38,167 nt of DNA from Chloroflexota bacterium (lineage in GTDB: Bacteria > Chloroflexota > Anaerolineae > Aggregatilineales > Aggregatilineaceae): the NCBI GenBank assembly GCA_012729765.1, contig JAAYCM010000034.1:1-38167 (forward strand), given 5' to 3'. This document shows, one piece after another, positions 14,908-24,846 of the stretch (its first letter is position 1; the number at the start of each line of letters is the position of its first letter). The position numbers were made by a program, and so were the translations under genes. Below the pieces are notes generated by a model. It did no database searches. It was not told the origin of the DNA and worked only from the letters and a program-made list of their open reading frames with translations.

Positions 14908-17820
14908 TTACTTATAGCGCAGGACGTTGAGCGGTTTTTCGCCGGACGCGCCCCAGGCCGAGATCAGCGCCGCGAACAGCGCGATCCCGACGCAGAGCAG
15001 CATCAGCCCGAAAACGGCGGGATAGGAAACCGAGCCGCCCGGATCGCCCTGGAAGAAGGCCGCCAGCAGCCCGCCCAGGATCGAGGCGCTGATGCCGATC
15101 CCGATCAGGCCGCCGATGAAGCCCATCAGGCCATATTCGAGCAGCAGCATCCCCAGCACGCGCCAGCGCCCCAGCCCAACCGCTTTCATGGTGGCGATGT
15201 CGCGCTGGCGGTCGATGGCGGAGAGCGCGACCGAGTTGGCGATCACCACGCCGCCGGTGAACAGCGCCAGCCCGGCCACCAGGATCGGGAACGACGAGAA
15301 CTGATCGACCACGCGGTTGAGCAGGTCGTTGAGCGATTTAGCTTCCAGCACGAACGTATTCGGCACGATGCGCAGGTCCTCGCGCAGCTCGGACAGGCGC
15401 GAGTCGTCGATGTCCATAATCACGCGGATATCGTTGGGCCGCTGCTGGTCGCTGAAGAGGGCCAGCGGGGCATAGTTGGGCGCGCTGACGCCGCTCACGA
15501 TGCTGTTGCGGCGGTCGGTCATGCCGACGATTGTGAAGGTGAGCGTGTTCGGACCCTCGGTATCGGCGGCGCCGCCCTGAAACAGATAGGTCACCTGATC
15601 GCCGACGCTCAGCCCGGCGGCGAGCGTGGTATCGTTGGCCGCCATGATCATCACCGGCTCACCGCTGTCGTCGGGGCCAAGCTGCCGCCCGCTGTAGAGC
15701 GGGAAGTAGGGCAGGTTGGCGGTCACGGCGCGCGCGTCGATGGCCTCGACCGTCGAGCGGAATTCTTCGAGGCGCTGCACGTCGTTCCCATACTGCGCGG
15801 TCAGGTTCTCTTGCAGGTCAGTGTAGGCAAGGGTCGCGCCCGTTTCGGCATCGACCACCGACACCAGCCGGACGCGGTAATTCTTCACGACGGCGTAGCT
15901 CTCCTCGCCATAGTTCTGCTCCAACACCGTCTCGACACGCTGGAGCAGGCTGTTGTTGGCGACGTAGATCAGCACGTTGCCGCCCGTCTCCTGAACGAGC
16001 TGCTCGACAAAGCGCTGCCGGATTGCATCGACCAGCATCGTGATCAGGCTGAGCGCGAACACGCCCACGACCAGCACCAGCAGCGTCGAGGCGCTGCGCC
16101 CGCGCGCCGCCATCAGCGACCGCAGCGCGACCTTCAGCTCGAAGATCATCCACGTCGGGGCGAGATGCCCGACCAGCCAGATCATCAGCCAGAGCAGGAT
16201 ATAGAGCACGCCGACCAGCGCGAACGTGGCGAACAGGATCAGGATCGAGGGGATGAAGTAGCCGAACAGCAGGCCAACCAGGGGCGCGCCGAGCAGGTAC
16301 GATATCCGGCGCAGCAGCCGGATCGGCCAGCGGCGGCGCGCGCCGTTGGCGAGGCGGTTCTCGATCAGCAGCAGCAGCCCGATCAGGAGCCCCAACAGCG
16401 CCCCGACCGCGCCGGCAATTGGGGCCAGCGGCAGGTCCAGCCCGGATAGATCACCGACGAGCGCCTGCGCCACCAGACTCAGCACGCCCAGCGTCATGAT
16501 CAGGGCGATCAGGGTGCGCACGCGCGTGACTGCCGGGATGACTTCGTCCAGCGGGTGCAGCACCAGCGCGGGGCGAATCTGCCCGGCGGAGAGCGTCGGC
16601 AAAAAGCCGAACACGGTCGAAACCAGGATGCCGACGGCCAGACCGGTCAGCGGCGGGCCGGGCGTGATGCGGAACGGCACCGCCTGGGACATGAACGCGG
16701 TCGCCACGCCCTGGATCAGATAGGCCCCGACCCAGCCCAGCACCACCCCGATCAGGCTGCCGACCACACCGATCAGAATCGCCTCGACCAGGAACAGCAG
16801 CGTGACCTGATTCGGCTCCAGCCCGATCGTTTTCAGGATCGCGATCTCGGCGGTGCGGCGGCGGACGAGCACCAGCATCGTGTTGATGATGCCCACGCCG
16901 CCGATCAGCATCGACACCAGCCCCATCACGCTCACCAGCTTGAGGATCGCGTCGGAGATGGCGGAGTTCTGGTCGGCGAGGTCTTCGGTCGTCACGGTGC
17001 TCAGGAAAGGGAAGGCGGCGAGCAGCGCGCGGTTGATCTCCTCGGTGCGGCGCGGGCGGTCGAGACGGATGTAGATCGCGTTGGAGCGGGGATTCATGTT
17101 GGCGAAGTGGGGCACCGCGTCGAGATCGGCATAGTAGAAGCCGAGCACGCCCGCCGCCACGTTGAGCGGCTCCAGCCCGCCCTGGACGTTGGTATCCACG
17201 ATGCCGCGCACGGTGAAATCGATGTCCACATTGTTCAAGCGCACGCGGTCACCCACCCGCGCGTCAAGCGATTCGGCCAGATTGCGGCTGAGCACGATGT
17301 CGCTGACATCCTCGATCAGCTCGCCCAGCGTGTCACCGTTTTCTGCCCGAATGGTGCCGTAGAGCGGGTAGAGGTCGGTATCGACGATATAGGGAATCGT
17401 CAGTGGGTTGAGCAGGCTCGTGCGCAGATTCGTCACCAGCAAGCCGGCGTTGCCCTCGACCGACTGGCGGTAGGTGAGCGTGTACTGGTCGGGATAGTTT
17501 TCGGCCAGCCAGCCCTCGATCGCGCGCACGGCGTCGAGCCGGAAGGTCTCCTGGGCCGAGATCAGCCCCTCGGTGCGGCCCTGGCGCACGACTTCCGGCG
17601 CGACACCCTCACGCGGGCGGGGCAGCACACGGATGTCGGCCAGATTGGTTTCCTGCAGGTTGCCGGTGAAGGAATCCCGGATCATGACCCCCAGGGTTTG
17701 CAGGCTGACGATTGCGGCCACGCCTGCCGCCACGCACAGCATTCCAAAGAAGGACTGCCGGGGATTGGCCCGCAGATTGTTGAGTGCATACCGGAGATAA
17801 AAGCGCGCTTTTCCCCACAT
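14908..17820 (-). CDS. Large FtsX/MacB-type ABC transporter permease (970 aa)
   Basis: A membrane protein with an N-terminal transmembrane helix and MacB-like extracytoplasmic domain (starts with FGMLCVAAGVAAIVSLQTLG). It has a first FtsX core (~residues 270-430), a hydrophobic middle block with several helices, then a second periplasmic domain and FtsX core ending GEKPLNVLRYK. It probably belongs to a transporter that moves lipoproteins, peptides or envelope substrates. No ATPase gene is adjacent; the ATPase at 31478-32266, beside the paralogue at 28332-31466, might serve both. CGGAGA precedes the ATG. Confidence 0.85.
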   Translation of the reverse strand: MWGKARFYLRYALNNLRANPRQSFFGMLCVAAGVAAIVSLQTLGVMIRDSFTGNLQETNLADIRVLPRPREGVAPEVVRQGRTEGLISAQETFRLDAVRAIEGWLAENYPDQYTLTYRQSVEGNAGLLVTNLRTSLLNPLTIPYIVDTDLYPLYGTIRAENGDTLGELIEDVSDIVLSRNLAESLDARVGDRVRLNNVDIDFTVRGIVDTNVQGGLEPLNVAAGVLGFYYADLDAVPHFANMNPRSNAIYIRLDRPRRTEEINRALLAAFPFLSTVTTEDLADQNSAISDAILKLVSVMGLVSMLIGGVGIINTMLVLVRRRTAEIAILKTIGLEPNQVTLLFLVEAILIGVVGSLIGVVLGWVGAYLIQGVATAFMSQAVPFRITPGPPLTGLAVGILVSTVFGFLPTLSAGQIRPALVLHPLDEVIPAVTRVRTLIALIMTLGVLSLVAQALVGDLSGLDLPLAPIAGAVGALLGLLIGLLLLIENRLANGARRRWPIRLLRRISYLLGAPLVGLLFGYFIPSILILFATFALVGVLYILLWLMIWLVGHLAPTWMIFELKVALRSLMAARGRSASTLLVLVVGVFALSLITMLVDAIRQRFVEQLVQETGGNVLIYVANNSLLQRVETVLEQNYGEESYAVVKNYRVRLVSVVDAETGATLAYTDLQENLTAQYGNDVQRLEEFRSTVEAIDARAVTANLPYFPLYSGRQLGPDDSGEPVMIMAANDTTLAAGLSVGDQVTYLFQGGAADTEGPNTLTFTIVGMTDRRNSIVSGVSAPNYAPLALFSDQQRPNDIRVIMDIDDSRLSELREDLRIVPNTFVLEAKSLNDLLNRVVDQFSSFPILVAGLALFTGGVVIANSVALSAIDRQRDIATMKAVGLGRWRVLGMLLLEYGLMGFIGGLIGIGISASILGGLLAAFFQGDPGGSVSYPAVFGLMLLCVGIALFAALISAWGASGEKPLNVLRYK

Positions 17821-17862
17821 TCTCCGTGTGTCAATTGTCCCTTATGCTACAGCCGCAGATCA

Positions 17863-17970
17863 GCCCCCATCCTAAATCCTTCCCCCAAAATGAGGGAAGG
17901 ACTTGAAAAACACTGTGGTTCACCCCTTCCCTCTGCGACAGCGCGGGGGAAGAGGCCGGGGGATGGGGGG
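17863..17970. repeat. Palindromic C-rich intergenic repeat, copy R4
   Basis: Lies between the permease start and the guaA end. It begins GCCCCCATCCTAAATCCTTC and ends GGCCGGGGGATGGGGGG. The left flank TACAGCCGCAGATC (17848-17861) is also present beside R6, showing the element is longer than the C-rich core. Apart from this repeat, the 234-bp gap (17821-18054) holds nothing I can identify. Confidence 0.8.
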
Positions 17971-18054
17971 TAAAAGTACATAACAGGTTCTAATCGCCTG
18001 GTCGGTTCTACCTACGGTTATAGTACAATCTCCCGCTTCACTCCAACCGGCGCG

Positions 18055-19608
18055 CTACTCCCATTCGATGGTGGCGGGCGGCTTGGTCGAGATGTCGTAC
18101 AGCACGCGGTTGACGCCCGGCACCTCGTTGACGATGCGGCTGCTGACACGCGCCAGCAGATCGTCGGGCAGGCGCGCCCAGTCGGCGGTCATGAAGTCGT
18201 CGGTCGTCACGGCGCGCAGCACGATCACCTCGTCGTAGGTCCGGTTGTCGCCCATCACGCCCACACTGCGCACCGGCAGCAGCATGGCGAAAGCCTGGGC
18301 CGTGCCCCGGCGCAGCAGCCCGGCGGCGTCCAGCGCGCCGGTGAAGATCGCGTCGGCGGCGCGCAGCGTTTCGAGCCGCTCCCACGTCACCTCGCCCACA
18401 CAGCGCACCGCCAGCCCCGGCCCAGGGAACGGCTGCCGCCACACCAGCGAGTCCGGCAGGCCCAGGTGCTCCCCCACGGCGCGCACCTCGTCTTTAAACA
18501 GATCGCGCAGCGGCTCGACCAGGCGTGTTTTGAGGTGATCGGGCAGGCCGCCGACGTTGTGATGTGACTTGATGCGCTCGGCACCTGGCCGCCCGGTCCC
18601 GGCGCTCTCGATCACATCGGGGTAGATCGTGCCCTGCGCCAGCCAGTCGAGCGTGCCCAGGCGCGCCGCCTCGCGCTCGAAGACGCGGGCGAAGGTCGCG
18701 CCGACGATCACGCGCTTCTGCTCCGGGTCCGTCACGCCGTGCAGTGCGTCGAGAAATTCCTCGGTGGCATCGACCGCGACCAGGTCCCAGTCGAGCGCGC
18801 GCGCCGCCTGCACCACCAGATCAGCCTCGCCCTGGCGCAGCATCCCGTGATTGATGAAGACCGGCACCAGTTGATCGCCCACCGCGCGGTGAATCAGCTC
18901 GCCCGCCACCGCCGAATCGACGCCGCCGCTCATGCCGAGCAGCACGCGCCCGCTCCCCACCTGATCGCGGATCGACGCGACGGTCGCCTCGATGAAATTT
19001 TCGGGCGTCCAGCCGGTCTGGGCCTGGCACACCCCGATTACGAAGTTGCGCAGCATGGCCGGGCCGTGTGGGGTATGGATCACTTCGGGGTGGAACTGGA
19101 CGCCGAACAGCCCGCGCTCCAGGTCGCCGATGGCGGCATAGGGCGCGCTGGCCGAGGTGGCGAGGATGTCAAAGCCCGGCGGCGGCTGCTCGATCCGGTC
19201 GGCGTGGCTCATCCAGACGGTTTGCGCCGCGTCCAGCCCGTCGAACAGGGCGACCGGGCAGGCGACTTCCAGCGCGGTCATGCCATATTCGCGCCGGGCC
19301 GCGCCCGCGACTTTGCCGCCGAGCCGCTGGGTAAGAAGCTGCATCCCGTAGCAGATGCCGAGCACCGGCACGCCGGACTCCAGCACCCAATCCGGCAGAC
19401 GGGGGGCATTGGCCTCGTAGACGCTGAGCGGCCCGCCAGAAAGGATCACGCCGCAAAAGCCGGGCACGGCCTGCTGCGCCTGTTCCCGCGTGGCGGTATA
19501 GGGCAGCAGCACGGCATAGACGCTCAGTTCGCGCACGCGCCGCGCGATCAACTGCGCCGTCTGCGAGCCGTAGTCGAGGATGATGATTCCGCCGGCTTCG
19601 AGCGCCAT
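18055..19608 (-). CDS. guaA: GMP synthase (glutamine-hydrolysing)
   Basis: A 517-residue enzyme converting XMP to GMP with ATP and glutamine. The N-terminal class I amidotransferase has C86 in GICYGMQ and a partner His in VQFHPEV. The ATP-pyrophosphatase P-loop is SGGVDSA (~residue 233). The C-terminal dimerisation domain ends [10 protein letters not shown], as in GuaA proteins. It lies 3 bp downstream of xpt, so xanthine taken up can go XMP to GMP through two adjacent genes. It is the last gene of the purine block. Confidence 0.96.
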   Translation of the reverse strand: MALEAGGIIILDYGSQTAQLIARRVRELSVYAVLLPYTATREQAQQAVPGFCGVILSGGPLSVYEANAPRLPDWVLESGVPVLGICYGMQLLTQRLGGKVAGAARREYGMTALEVACPVALFDGLDAAQTVWMSHADRIEQPPPGFDILATSASAPYAAIGDLERGLFGVQFHPEVIHTPHGPAMLRNFVIGVCQAQTGWTPENFIEATVASIRDQVGSGRVLLGMSGGVDSAVAGELIHRAVGDQLVPVFINHGMLRQGEADLVVQAARALDWDLVAVDATEEFLDALHGVTDPEQKRVIVGATFARVFEREAARLGTLDWLAQGTIYPDVIESAGTGRPGAERIKSHHNVGGLPDHLKTRLVEPLRDLFKDEVRAVGEHLGLPDSLVWRQPFPGPGLAVRCVGEVTWERLETLRAADAIFTGALDAAGLLRRGTAQAFAMLLPVRSVGVMGDNRTYDEVIVLRAVTTDDFMTADWARLPDDLLARVSSRIVNEVPGVNRVLYDISTKPPATIEWE

Positions 19609-19611
19609 CGA

Positions 19612-20211
19612 CTAGTCTCCCGTTTGCAGCGGCGGATCGTCAGCGAACACGATCCGCTCCTCGTCCATATACGCGATTGTCGCCAGCGACCGGACCGGCG
19701 CACCGTAGCGGGCAACCAGCTCCTCGCGCCCAGACTCGAAGCTCTTCTCGACCACGACCGCCACCCCGACCAGCTCGCAGCCCGCCTCGCGTACCATACG
19801 TGCCAGAGCCAGCAGCGTCTTGCCGGACGCGAGGAAGTCATCCACGATCAGGATACGCTCGCCCCTGGGCAGGTATTCGGCGGCGACCATCAGATTCGTC
19901 TCGCCGCCTTTGGTGTGGCTGGGCGCGGTTTCGAGGAAAATCGGCCCGTACATCGTGACGGGCTTATGCTTGCGGGCATAGACGATTGGCACGTCGAGCG
20001 CCAGGGCCGCCATCAGCGCCGGCGCGATGCCCGATACTTCGGCGGTGAGAATGCGCGTAGGATGCGTGTCGCGGAACATACACGCGATCTCCTCGCCCAT
20101 CGCCTTGATCAACTGCGGATCCATCTGGTGATTCAGGATGCCGTCGATCTTCAGAATGCCATCGCCGAGATATTTGCCCTCGGCCCGAATCTTGTCTTTG
20201 AGCGCCTGCAT
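19612..20211 (-). CDS. xpt: Xanthine phosphoribosyltransferase
   Basis: A 199-residue type I phosphoribosyltransferase that makes XMP from xanthine and PRPP. The PRPP-binding loop is ILIVDDFLASGKT (~residues 123-135). The N-terminus (MQALKDKI..G..L.DGILKIDGILNHQMDP) and the KPVTM / SHTKGGE segments match Xpt. It sits just upstream of guaA and downstream of the nucleoside permease. No xanthine or guanine riboswitch consensus is visible in the 170 bp before it. Confidence 0.93.
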   Translation of the reverse strand: MQALKDKIRAEGKYLGDGILKIDGILNHQMDPQLIKAMGEEIACMFRDTHPTRILTAEVSGIAPALMAALALDVPIVYARKHKPVTMYGPIFLETAPSHTKGGETNLMVAAEYLPRGERILIVDDFLASGKTLLALARMVREAGCELVGVAVVVEKSFESGREELVARYGAPVRSLATIAYMDEERIVFADDPPLQTGD

Positions 20212-20324
20212 GGTCCCCTATCCTGCTGCTGATCCTAAATCCGCTTAGTGTATCGCAAAGTGGGCGCGCCGTAGACTTTTCGATTTGAGAGCGGGGAAAT
20301 GGATCGAGCCGCCGGAGTCAGTGA

Positions 20325-20347
20325 GGGCGCATCACGTGGATACGCCC
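20325..20347 (-). terminator. Weak hairpin after the second permease gene
   Basis: On the minus strand, GGGCGTAT and ATGCGCCC form an 8-bp stem with one G-U pair and a 7-nt loop. The G-U pair exists only in the minus transcript, which fits a structure in that RNA. No T-run follows, so termination is uncertain. It may separate the importer genes from xpt-guaA. Confidence 0.3.
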
Positions 20348-20384
20348 CCGGAAGAGGTAATCTGATGCCAGACTCACCCAGCCG

Positions 20385-21353
20385 CTAGTGCTTCTCGAAG
20401 GTCGTACCCATCGCGCGGGGTGGGGCGGCGCGCAGGAAGCGGTGCACCGTAGGCCGGAAGCGCTCTGGGGTGAAGCGCTCCAGCCGGTGCAGCACGCCGC
20501 TGGTGGCGATCAGCAGCGTCACGATCATCAGGAACCAGGGCAGCATATTGATGATCTGCGCCGGCAGATCGATCGTGTTCGAGTCTTGCAGGTTGATCGC
20601 AATCGAGCGCAGGCCGACGATCAGATATGCGCCGAGCATCACGCGCCAGGGCATCCACAGGCCGAAGATCACGATCGCCAGCGCGATCCAGCCCTCACCG
20701 GCGAGGTCTTCCTTCCAGCCGAGCTTGACCGAGAGTGAATAGGTGGCCCCGGCCAGCCCGACCAGCGACCCGCCGACCAGGGTATAGACGTAGCGCAGGG
20801 GGTTGACAGGCGTCCCGCGCACGAAGGCCGCCGCCGGCTGCTCGCCGATGCTGCGCAGCGTCAGGCCCCAGCGCGTGCGGTAGAGATAAAGCGTCAGCAC
20901 GACGACCAGGATCAGGCTGAAGTAGATCAGGATGTTATGCCGGAACAGCGCCGGACCCAGGATCGGGATGTCTTCCAGGATCGGGATCGGCACGGTCGGG
21001 ATCTCTCTGCCGGGCTGGTTGAAGTGCGGCTTGCCGAGAAAGATCGCCAGGTCGGCGCAGAGGATGGTCAGCACGAAGCCGACCGCGACCTGGTTGAGCC
21101 GCAGGGCGATGCTCGAAAACACGACGACAAAGGCGACCGCCGCGCCGACCGCCATCGCGGCCAGGACGGCCTGGACCAGGCTGCCGGTGGTGCGGGCGAC
21201 CACGTGCGCGGTCATGGCGGCGAGCATGATCGAGCCGTCGAGCGAGAGATTGATCACGCCCGCTCGCTCGGTGATCAGCTCGCCCTGGGCGGCGATCACA
21301 ATCGGTGCGGCGGCGCGGACGATGCCGCGCAGGGTACTGGCTAAAGCGTCCAT
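20385..21353 (-). CDS. Nucleoside-type ABC importer permease 2 (YufQ/NupQ-like)
   Basis: A 322-residue BPD_transp_2 (ribose/nucleoside class) permease with about eight to nine hydrophobic segments. It contains GELITERAGVINLSLDGSIMLAA near the N-terminus, the hallmark of the second permease of BMP-type nucleoside importers. RSIGEQPAAAFVRGTPVN is the cytoplasmic coupling region. It partners permease 1 (22112-23320), the double ATPase and the BMP binding protein. No clear ribosome-binding site precedes ATG 21353. Confidence 0.88.
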   Translation of the reverse strand: MDALASTLRGIVRAAAPIVIAAQGELITERAGVINLSLDGSIMLAAMTAHVVARTTGSLVQAVLAAMAVGAAVAFVVVFSSIALRLNQVAVGFVLTILCADLAIFLGKPHFNQPGREIPTVPIPILEDIPILGPALFRHNILIYFSLILVVVLTLYLYRTRWGLTLRSIGEQPAAAFVRGTPVNPLRYVYTLVGGSLVGLAGATYSLSVKLGWKEDLAGEGWIALAIVIFGLWMPWRVMLGAYLIVGLRSIAINLQDSNTIDLPAQIINMLPWFLMIVTLLIATSGVLHRLERFTPERFRPTVHRFLRAAPPRAMGTTFEKH

Positions 21354-21373
21354 CTAAGTTTTATATTCCCTAC

Positions 21374-21853
21374 CTATTCGCTGGTGGAGCCGTTGGTCTG
21401 CTGCGTGTCGCGCACGGGCAGCCGCACGACGACTTCGCCGCCGATGATCTCGCCGGTCTTCTCGAAGCCCAGGCTGGCATAGAGCCGCTCGGCGGCCTGG
21501 TTGTGTGGATGATAGCTGAGCAGAATCACCACGCAGTCGGGGCGGGCTTTCAGATCAGCAAGAATCGCTTCCATCGCGGCGCGGCCATAGCCCTTGCCCT
21601 GCTGCCGCCAGTCGATCATCATCCGCGCGATCCAGTAGTGGCCGGGCGGCTCGTCGGGGTCGGTGCCCCACATCAGAAAGCCGACCAGCGCCTTGTCGTC
21701 ATACACCGCCAGCGGGACCAGTTCCGGGTAGAAGCGGGCTTCGGCCAGCGAGTAGACATTCGGCGCGACGAAATTGCGCTGATCCTCGCGCGGCTCCAGC
21801 TTGGTGCAGGCCTGCCAGTTGTCTTTATTCACTTCCTGTAAGCGGATCGCCAT
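21374..21853 (-). CDS. GNAT-family acetyltransferase (diamine/BltD-like)
   Basis: About 159 residues with the GNAT acetyl-CoA loop RQQGKGYGRAAM (Q/R-x-x-G-x-G/A) and the C-terminal NQAAERLYASLGFEKTGE motif. The N-terminal half resembles polyamine acetyltransferases of the BltD/PaiA type, but the substrate is not determinable. ATG 21853 is chosen because GAGGA lies 9 nt upstream; a GTG at 21859 is the alternative. Its start lies inside the upstream small gene (29-nt overlap). It interrupts the importer operon between the two permeases. Confidence 0.8.
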   Translation of the reverse strand: MAIRLQEVNKDNWQACTKLEPREDQRNFVAPNVYSLAEARFYPELVPLAVYDDKALVGFLMWGTDPDEPPGHYWIARMMIDWRQQGKGYGRAAMEAILADLKARPDCVVILLSYHPHNQAAERLYASLGFEKTGEIIGGEVVVRLPVRDTQQTNGSTSE

Positions 21854-22085
21854 CCTCACTCTTCCTCGTCTGATCTGGCTCGGCGGCCAGACGCTTGAAC
21901 GTCACCATGACCTCGCGGTCAGAGATCCACATCATATCGAACACTTCCCAACCCTGCGAAGCAAAGGTATTGATCTGCTGCGAAAGCGACTTGCCGGCCC
22001 AGCTCAACGCTTCGGCACGCTCCACCTTATCCGGGAAGTCCAGCGATCCACTGAGATAGACGGTCTGATATTCCCACAACGGCAT
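21825..22085 (-). CDS. DUF4177-like small protein
   Basis: An 86-residue protein starting MPLWEYQTVYLSG, with INTFASQGWEVFDMMWISDREVMVTFKR, the W-E-Y and G-W-E pattern of DUF4177-type proteins. It has no signal peptide or membrane segment. It lies 26 bp after permease 1 and overlaps the GNAT gene, so it is expressed with the importer operon. Function unknown. Confidence 0.65.
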   Translation of the reverse strand: MPLWEYQTVYLSGSLDFPDKVERAEALSWAGKSLSQQINTFASQGWEVFDMMWISDREVMVTFKRLAAEPDQTRKSEDGDPLTGSE

Positions 22086-22111
22086 GGCGCTTCAGGTCCT
22101 CGACGGCGGTG

Positions 22112-23320
22112 CTATGTTCGCGCGACCTCATCCTCGTCGGTGTCGGGCTGGGCCCGGTGCGGCGGGAAGAAACGGTTGCGCACACCGAACGCCAGCACAA
22201 CCATCAGCACGATCGTGCTTTGCAGCACGCGCACCAGTGAGCGGTCGAGCAGTAGATCGTGATCCCACTGGAAGCCGCTCTCGATGCGCTGCCCGCCTTT
22301 CGAGAGCATGGCGAACACGAACGAGACGAACGGTACCAGCACGGCGGACATGCTCGCCAGCAGCACGACCAGGATCGCCAGGAAGCCGACCCCGCCCGAC
22401 GGCGTCGCGGTGAGCTTGCTCACATCCGGCGTCATGACACGGTAGGCCCCGCCGATTCCGGCCAGCGCGCCGCAGATCGCCAGCGACAGCACGATATTCC
22501 GCTCGGTGCGCACGCCCAGCAGGAACGCCGAGCGCTGGTTCTTGCCCATCGCGCGGAGCTGCAAGCCCCAGCGCGAGACATACATGATCAGGAAGACGAG
22601 CACCATCGCGCCGACCGTGATATAGATCGTGGCCGGGCTGAGGCGGCGATATTCCGCGAAGGCGTCGAGCCGCGCGATCTCCGGGAAGCGCGCCGTCTCG
22701 GTGGCGCGGCTGCCCGCCGGCTGCCAGGGGCCGCCGTTTGACACGAGATACATATTAAAGGTCTGGGCGATGAAGTTGAGCGCAACCCCGCCAAAGATTT
22801 CGTTGACACCGCCGCGCGTCTTCAGGAAACCGACCAGCGCCGCCCAGAGCGCACCGCTGGCCGCCGCCAGCACGAAGCACATGAACAGAATGCCGGTATG
22901 CCCCAGGTTCAGGCCGAGCAGCGGCTCGCCCTCGGCGAAGAGGCGCACGCCCCACGTCGCGCCGATCGCGCCCATGACGATCTGCCCCTCGACGCCGATA
23001 TTCCACAGACCGGCGGTATAGGTCAGCACCAGCCCGAAGGACGTGATCGCCAGCGGCATCCAGTAGGCCACCAGGTCGGCGCGCTTGGCGGCGTCGGCCA
23101 GTGTGCCCTGGTAGAGATAATCCCAGGCGATCTGGGGATCAGCCCCCTGCCATGCCAGGATCCCGAAGATGATGCCCAGCGCCGCCGCGATCCCAAAGAA
23201 GGGGGCCAGCATCGCGGGCAGCAGGTCCAGGAACGAGCGCCACAACATCCGCCCCTGCGCGCCGTTCATGGCGGGCTTGGCCGGGTGCGAAGCCGGTGAA
23301 GATTGTTCGGTTGTGGACAT
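22112..23320 (-). CDS. Nucleoside-type ABC importer permease 1 (YufP/NupP-like)
   Basis: A 402-residue BPD_transp_2 permease with about nine hydrophobic segments. LTYTAGLWNIGVEGQIVMGAIGA is the diagnostic region of the first permease in BMP nucleoside importers, and GKNQRSAFLLGVRTERN is the ATPase-coupling loop. A ~30-residue polar N-terminal extension precedes the first helix. GGGGGAAGGA lies 7 nt before ATG 23320, and only 2 bp separate it from the ATPase stop. Confidence 0.9.
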   Translation of the reverse strand: MSTTEQSSPASHPAKPAMNGAQGRMLWRSFLDLLPAMLAPFFGIAAALGIIFGILAWQGADPQIAWDYLYQGTLADAAKRADLVAYWMPLAITSFGLVLTYTAGLWNIGVEGQIVMGAIGATWGVRLFAEGEPLLGLNLGHTGILFMCFVLAAASGALWAALVGFLKTRGGVNEIFGGVALNFIAQTFNMYLVSNGGPWQPAGSRATETARFPEIARLDAFAEYRRLSPATIYITVGAMVLVFLIMYVSRWGLQLRAMGKNQRSAFLLGVRTERNIVLSLAICGALAGIGGAYRVMTPDVSKLTATPSGGVGFLAILVVLLASMSAVLVPFVSFVFAMLSKGGQRIESGFQWDHDLLLDRSLVRVLQSTIVLMVVLAFGVRNRFFPPHRAQPDTDEDEVART

Positions 23321-23322
23321 GG

Positions 23323-24786
23323 CTACATCCTTCCCCCGATCAGCTCGCCCAGCCGGTCGGCGGTCATGTCCGCCCGGTCATCGACGAGCGTCACGCGCCC
23401 GCCGAAGAAGACCAGAATCCGGTCGCTGTAGGCGACGATTTCATCCAGCTCGGCGGAGATGAAGATGATGGCCGTCCCTTCTTCGCGCCGGCGGAGCAGT
23501 TGTTCCCAGATATACATCGCGCTCTCGACATCCAGCCCGCGCGTGGGGTGTTCCAGCAGCAGCAGGCGCAGGTTGGACGGCAGCAGCGAGAGCGCGAAAC
23601 GCTGCTGGTTGCCGCCCGAAAGCGTCTGGATCGGGCTGCCGGGCCGCCCCTTGACATTGAAACGCTCGATCCGCTCGCCGGCGGTGCGCCGCGCGCGAAT
23701 CCAGTTGACCCAGGGGGCGCGGCTGGGCAGGGTGAGGGCGAAGTGCTCGGTCAGCGTCATGCCCCCGATCAGGCCCTCTTCCAGCCGCCCGGCGGGCAGA
23801 AACGCGACGCCGTGCTTGACAAAGCGGTGATAGGGCTGGCCGGTCATCTCACGCCCGCCAATGTGGACCGCGCCGCGATCGGGGCGCAGCAGGCCGCAGC
23901 AGACGCGGACCAGCTCGTTCTGGCCGCTGCCGTCCAGCCCGGCCAGGCCGATGACCTCGCCCGCCCGCACGTCAAGGGAGACATCCTCGACCACTAGGCG
24001 GCGGGTCTCCAGCGAGATCCGCTCGGCATGCAGGACACAATCGCCCAGATCGGACATGGGGCGTTCCTGCCGCGCGACGATCTTCCCGAACATCATTGCT
24101 ACCAGTGTGGAGATATCGCACGGGATCTGCTGCTGTCCGACGAGCCGGCCCTGGCGCAGCACGAACGCGCTGCTGCACAGTTCGATCACGTCTTCCAGCT
24201 TGTGCGACACCAGGATCACCGTCAGGCCGTCGTCGTGCGCCAGCGACTTGAGCACATCGAACAACTGCGCCTTTTGCTCTGCCGAGATGCCGGTCGTCGG
24301 CTCGTCCAGGATCAGGACGCGCACGTTGAGCGACAGCAGGCGCATGATCTCAAGCTGCTGGCGCTCACCGATGGTCAGCGAATCGACATAGGCATCGGGA
24401 TCGAGATCGAAGCCGAAGCGCTGCGCCAGATCGAGCAGGATACCGCGCGCCGCCTGCCGGTCGGGGAAGAAGCCGCCCGGACGCCCGGCGATGAAATTTT
24501 CGAGCACGGTAAAGGGGGGGAAGTCGAGCGGGTCCTGGTAGAGCATCCCGATCCCGTGCTCGATGGCATCGGTCGGGGCTTCGAAGCTAACCGCCTGGCC
24601 GTCAACGACAATCTGCCCGCTGTCTGCCGACTGGAAGCCGGAGAGAATCTTCATCAGCGTGCTTTTGCCTGCGCCGTTCTCGCCCAGGATGGCGTAAATC
24701 TGGCCGCCTTCGAACGTCAGCGAGAGGTCCTGGTTGGCCCAGACACGTCCAAAGGATTTTGAGATGTGTTGAAGTTCAACGCGCAT
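23323..24786 (-). CDS. Nucleoside-type ABC importer ATPase (two ABC domains, YufO/NupO-like)
   Basis: A 487-residue double ATPase. Domain 1 has an intact Walker A (GENGAGKST, residues ~35-43), the signature LTIGERQQLE and Walker B LILDEPTTG. Domain 2 has the degenerate Walker A usual in this class (GLDGSGQNEL), the signature LSGGNQQRFALS and Walker B LLLLEHPTRGLD, where His follows Glu. It energises permeases 1 and 2. It follows the binding-protein gene after an 84-bp gap with a strong hairpin. Confidence 0.92.
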   Translation of the reverse strand: MRVELQHISKSFGRVWANQDLSLTFEGGQIYAILGENGAGKSTLMKILSGFQSADSGQIVVDGQAVSFEAPTDAIEHGIGMLYQDPLDFPPFTVLENFIAGRPGGFFPDRQAARGILLDLAQRFGFDLDPDAYVDSLTIGERQQLEIMRLLSLNVRVLILDEPTTGISAEQKAQLFDVLKSLAHDDGLTVILVSHKLEDVIELCSSAFVLRQGRLVGQQQIPCDISTLVAMMFGKIVARQERPMSDLGDCVLHAERISLETRRLVVEDVSLDVRAGEVIGLAGLDGSGQNELVRVCCGLLRPDRGAVHIGGREMTGQPYHRFVKHGVAFLPAGRLEEGLIGGMTLTEHFALTLPSRAPWVNWIRARRTAGERIERFNVKGRPGSPIQTLSGGNQQRFALSLLPSNLRLLLLEHPTRGLDVESAMYIWEQLLRRREEGTAIIFISAELDEIVAYSDRILVFFGGRVTLVDDRADMTADRLGELIGGRM

Positions 24787-24824
24787 AGAGTCTCTTTAAA
24801 GAACTAGCCGGAATCTTAAAATAA

Positions 24825-24846
24825 GGAGAGGGGCGTACCCCTCTCC
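24825..24846 (-). terminator. Strong intercistronic hairpin between binding protein and ATPase genes
   Basis: GGAGAGGGG (24825-24833) and CCCCTCTCC (24838-24846) form a perfect 9-bp stem with a 4-nt loop. On the minus strand it is followed by TTATTTT. It lies 24 bp after the binding-protein stop. A partial terminator or an RNA-stabilising hairpin that raises binding-protein mRNA over the downstream genes is the usual reading. Confidence 0.6.

Noticed and set aside
16555..17973. 472-codon plus-strand frame opposite the 970-aa permease
   Set aside because: Gln/His/Asp-rich, runs into repeat R4, no recognisable domain.
18739..20232. 497-codon plus-strand frame opposite guaA and xpt
   Set aside because: Composition typical of antisense GC-rich frames; the minus-strand genes have clear catalytic motifs.
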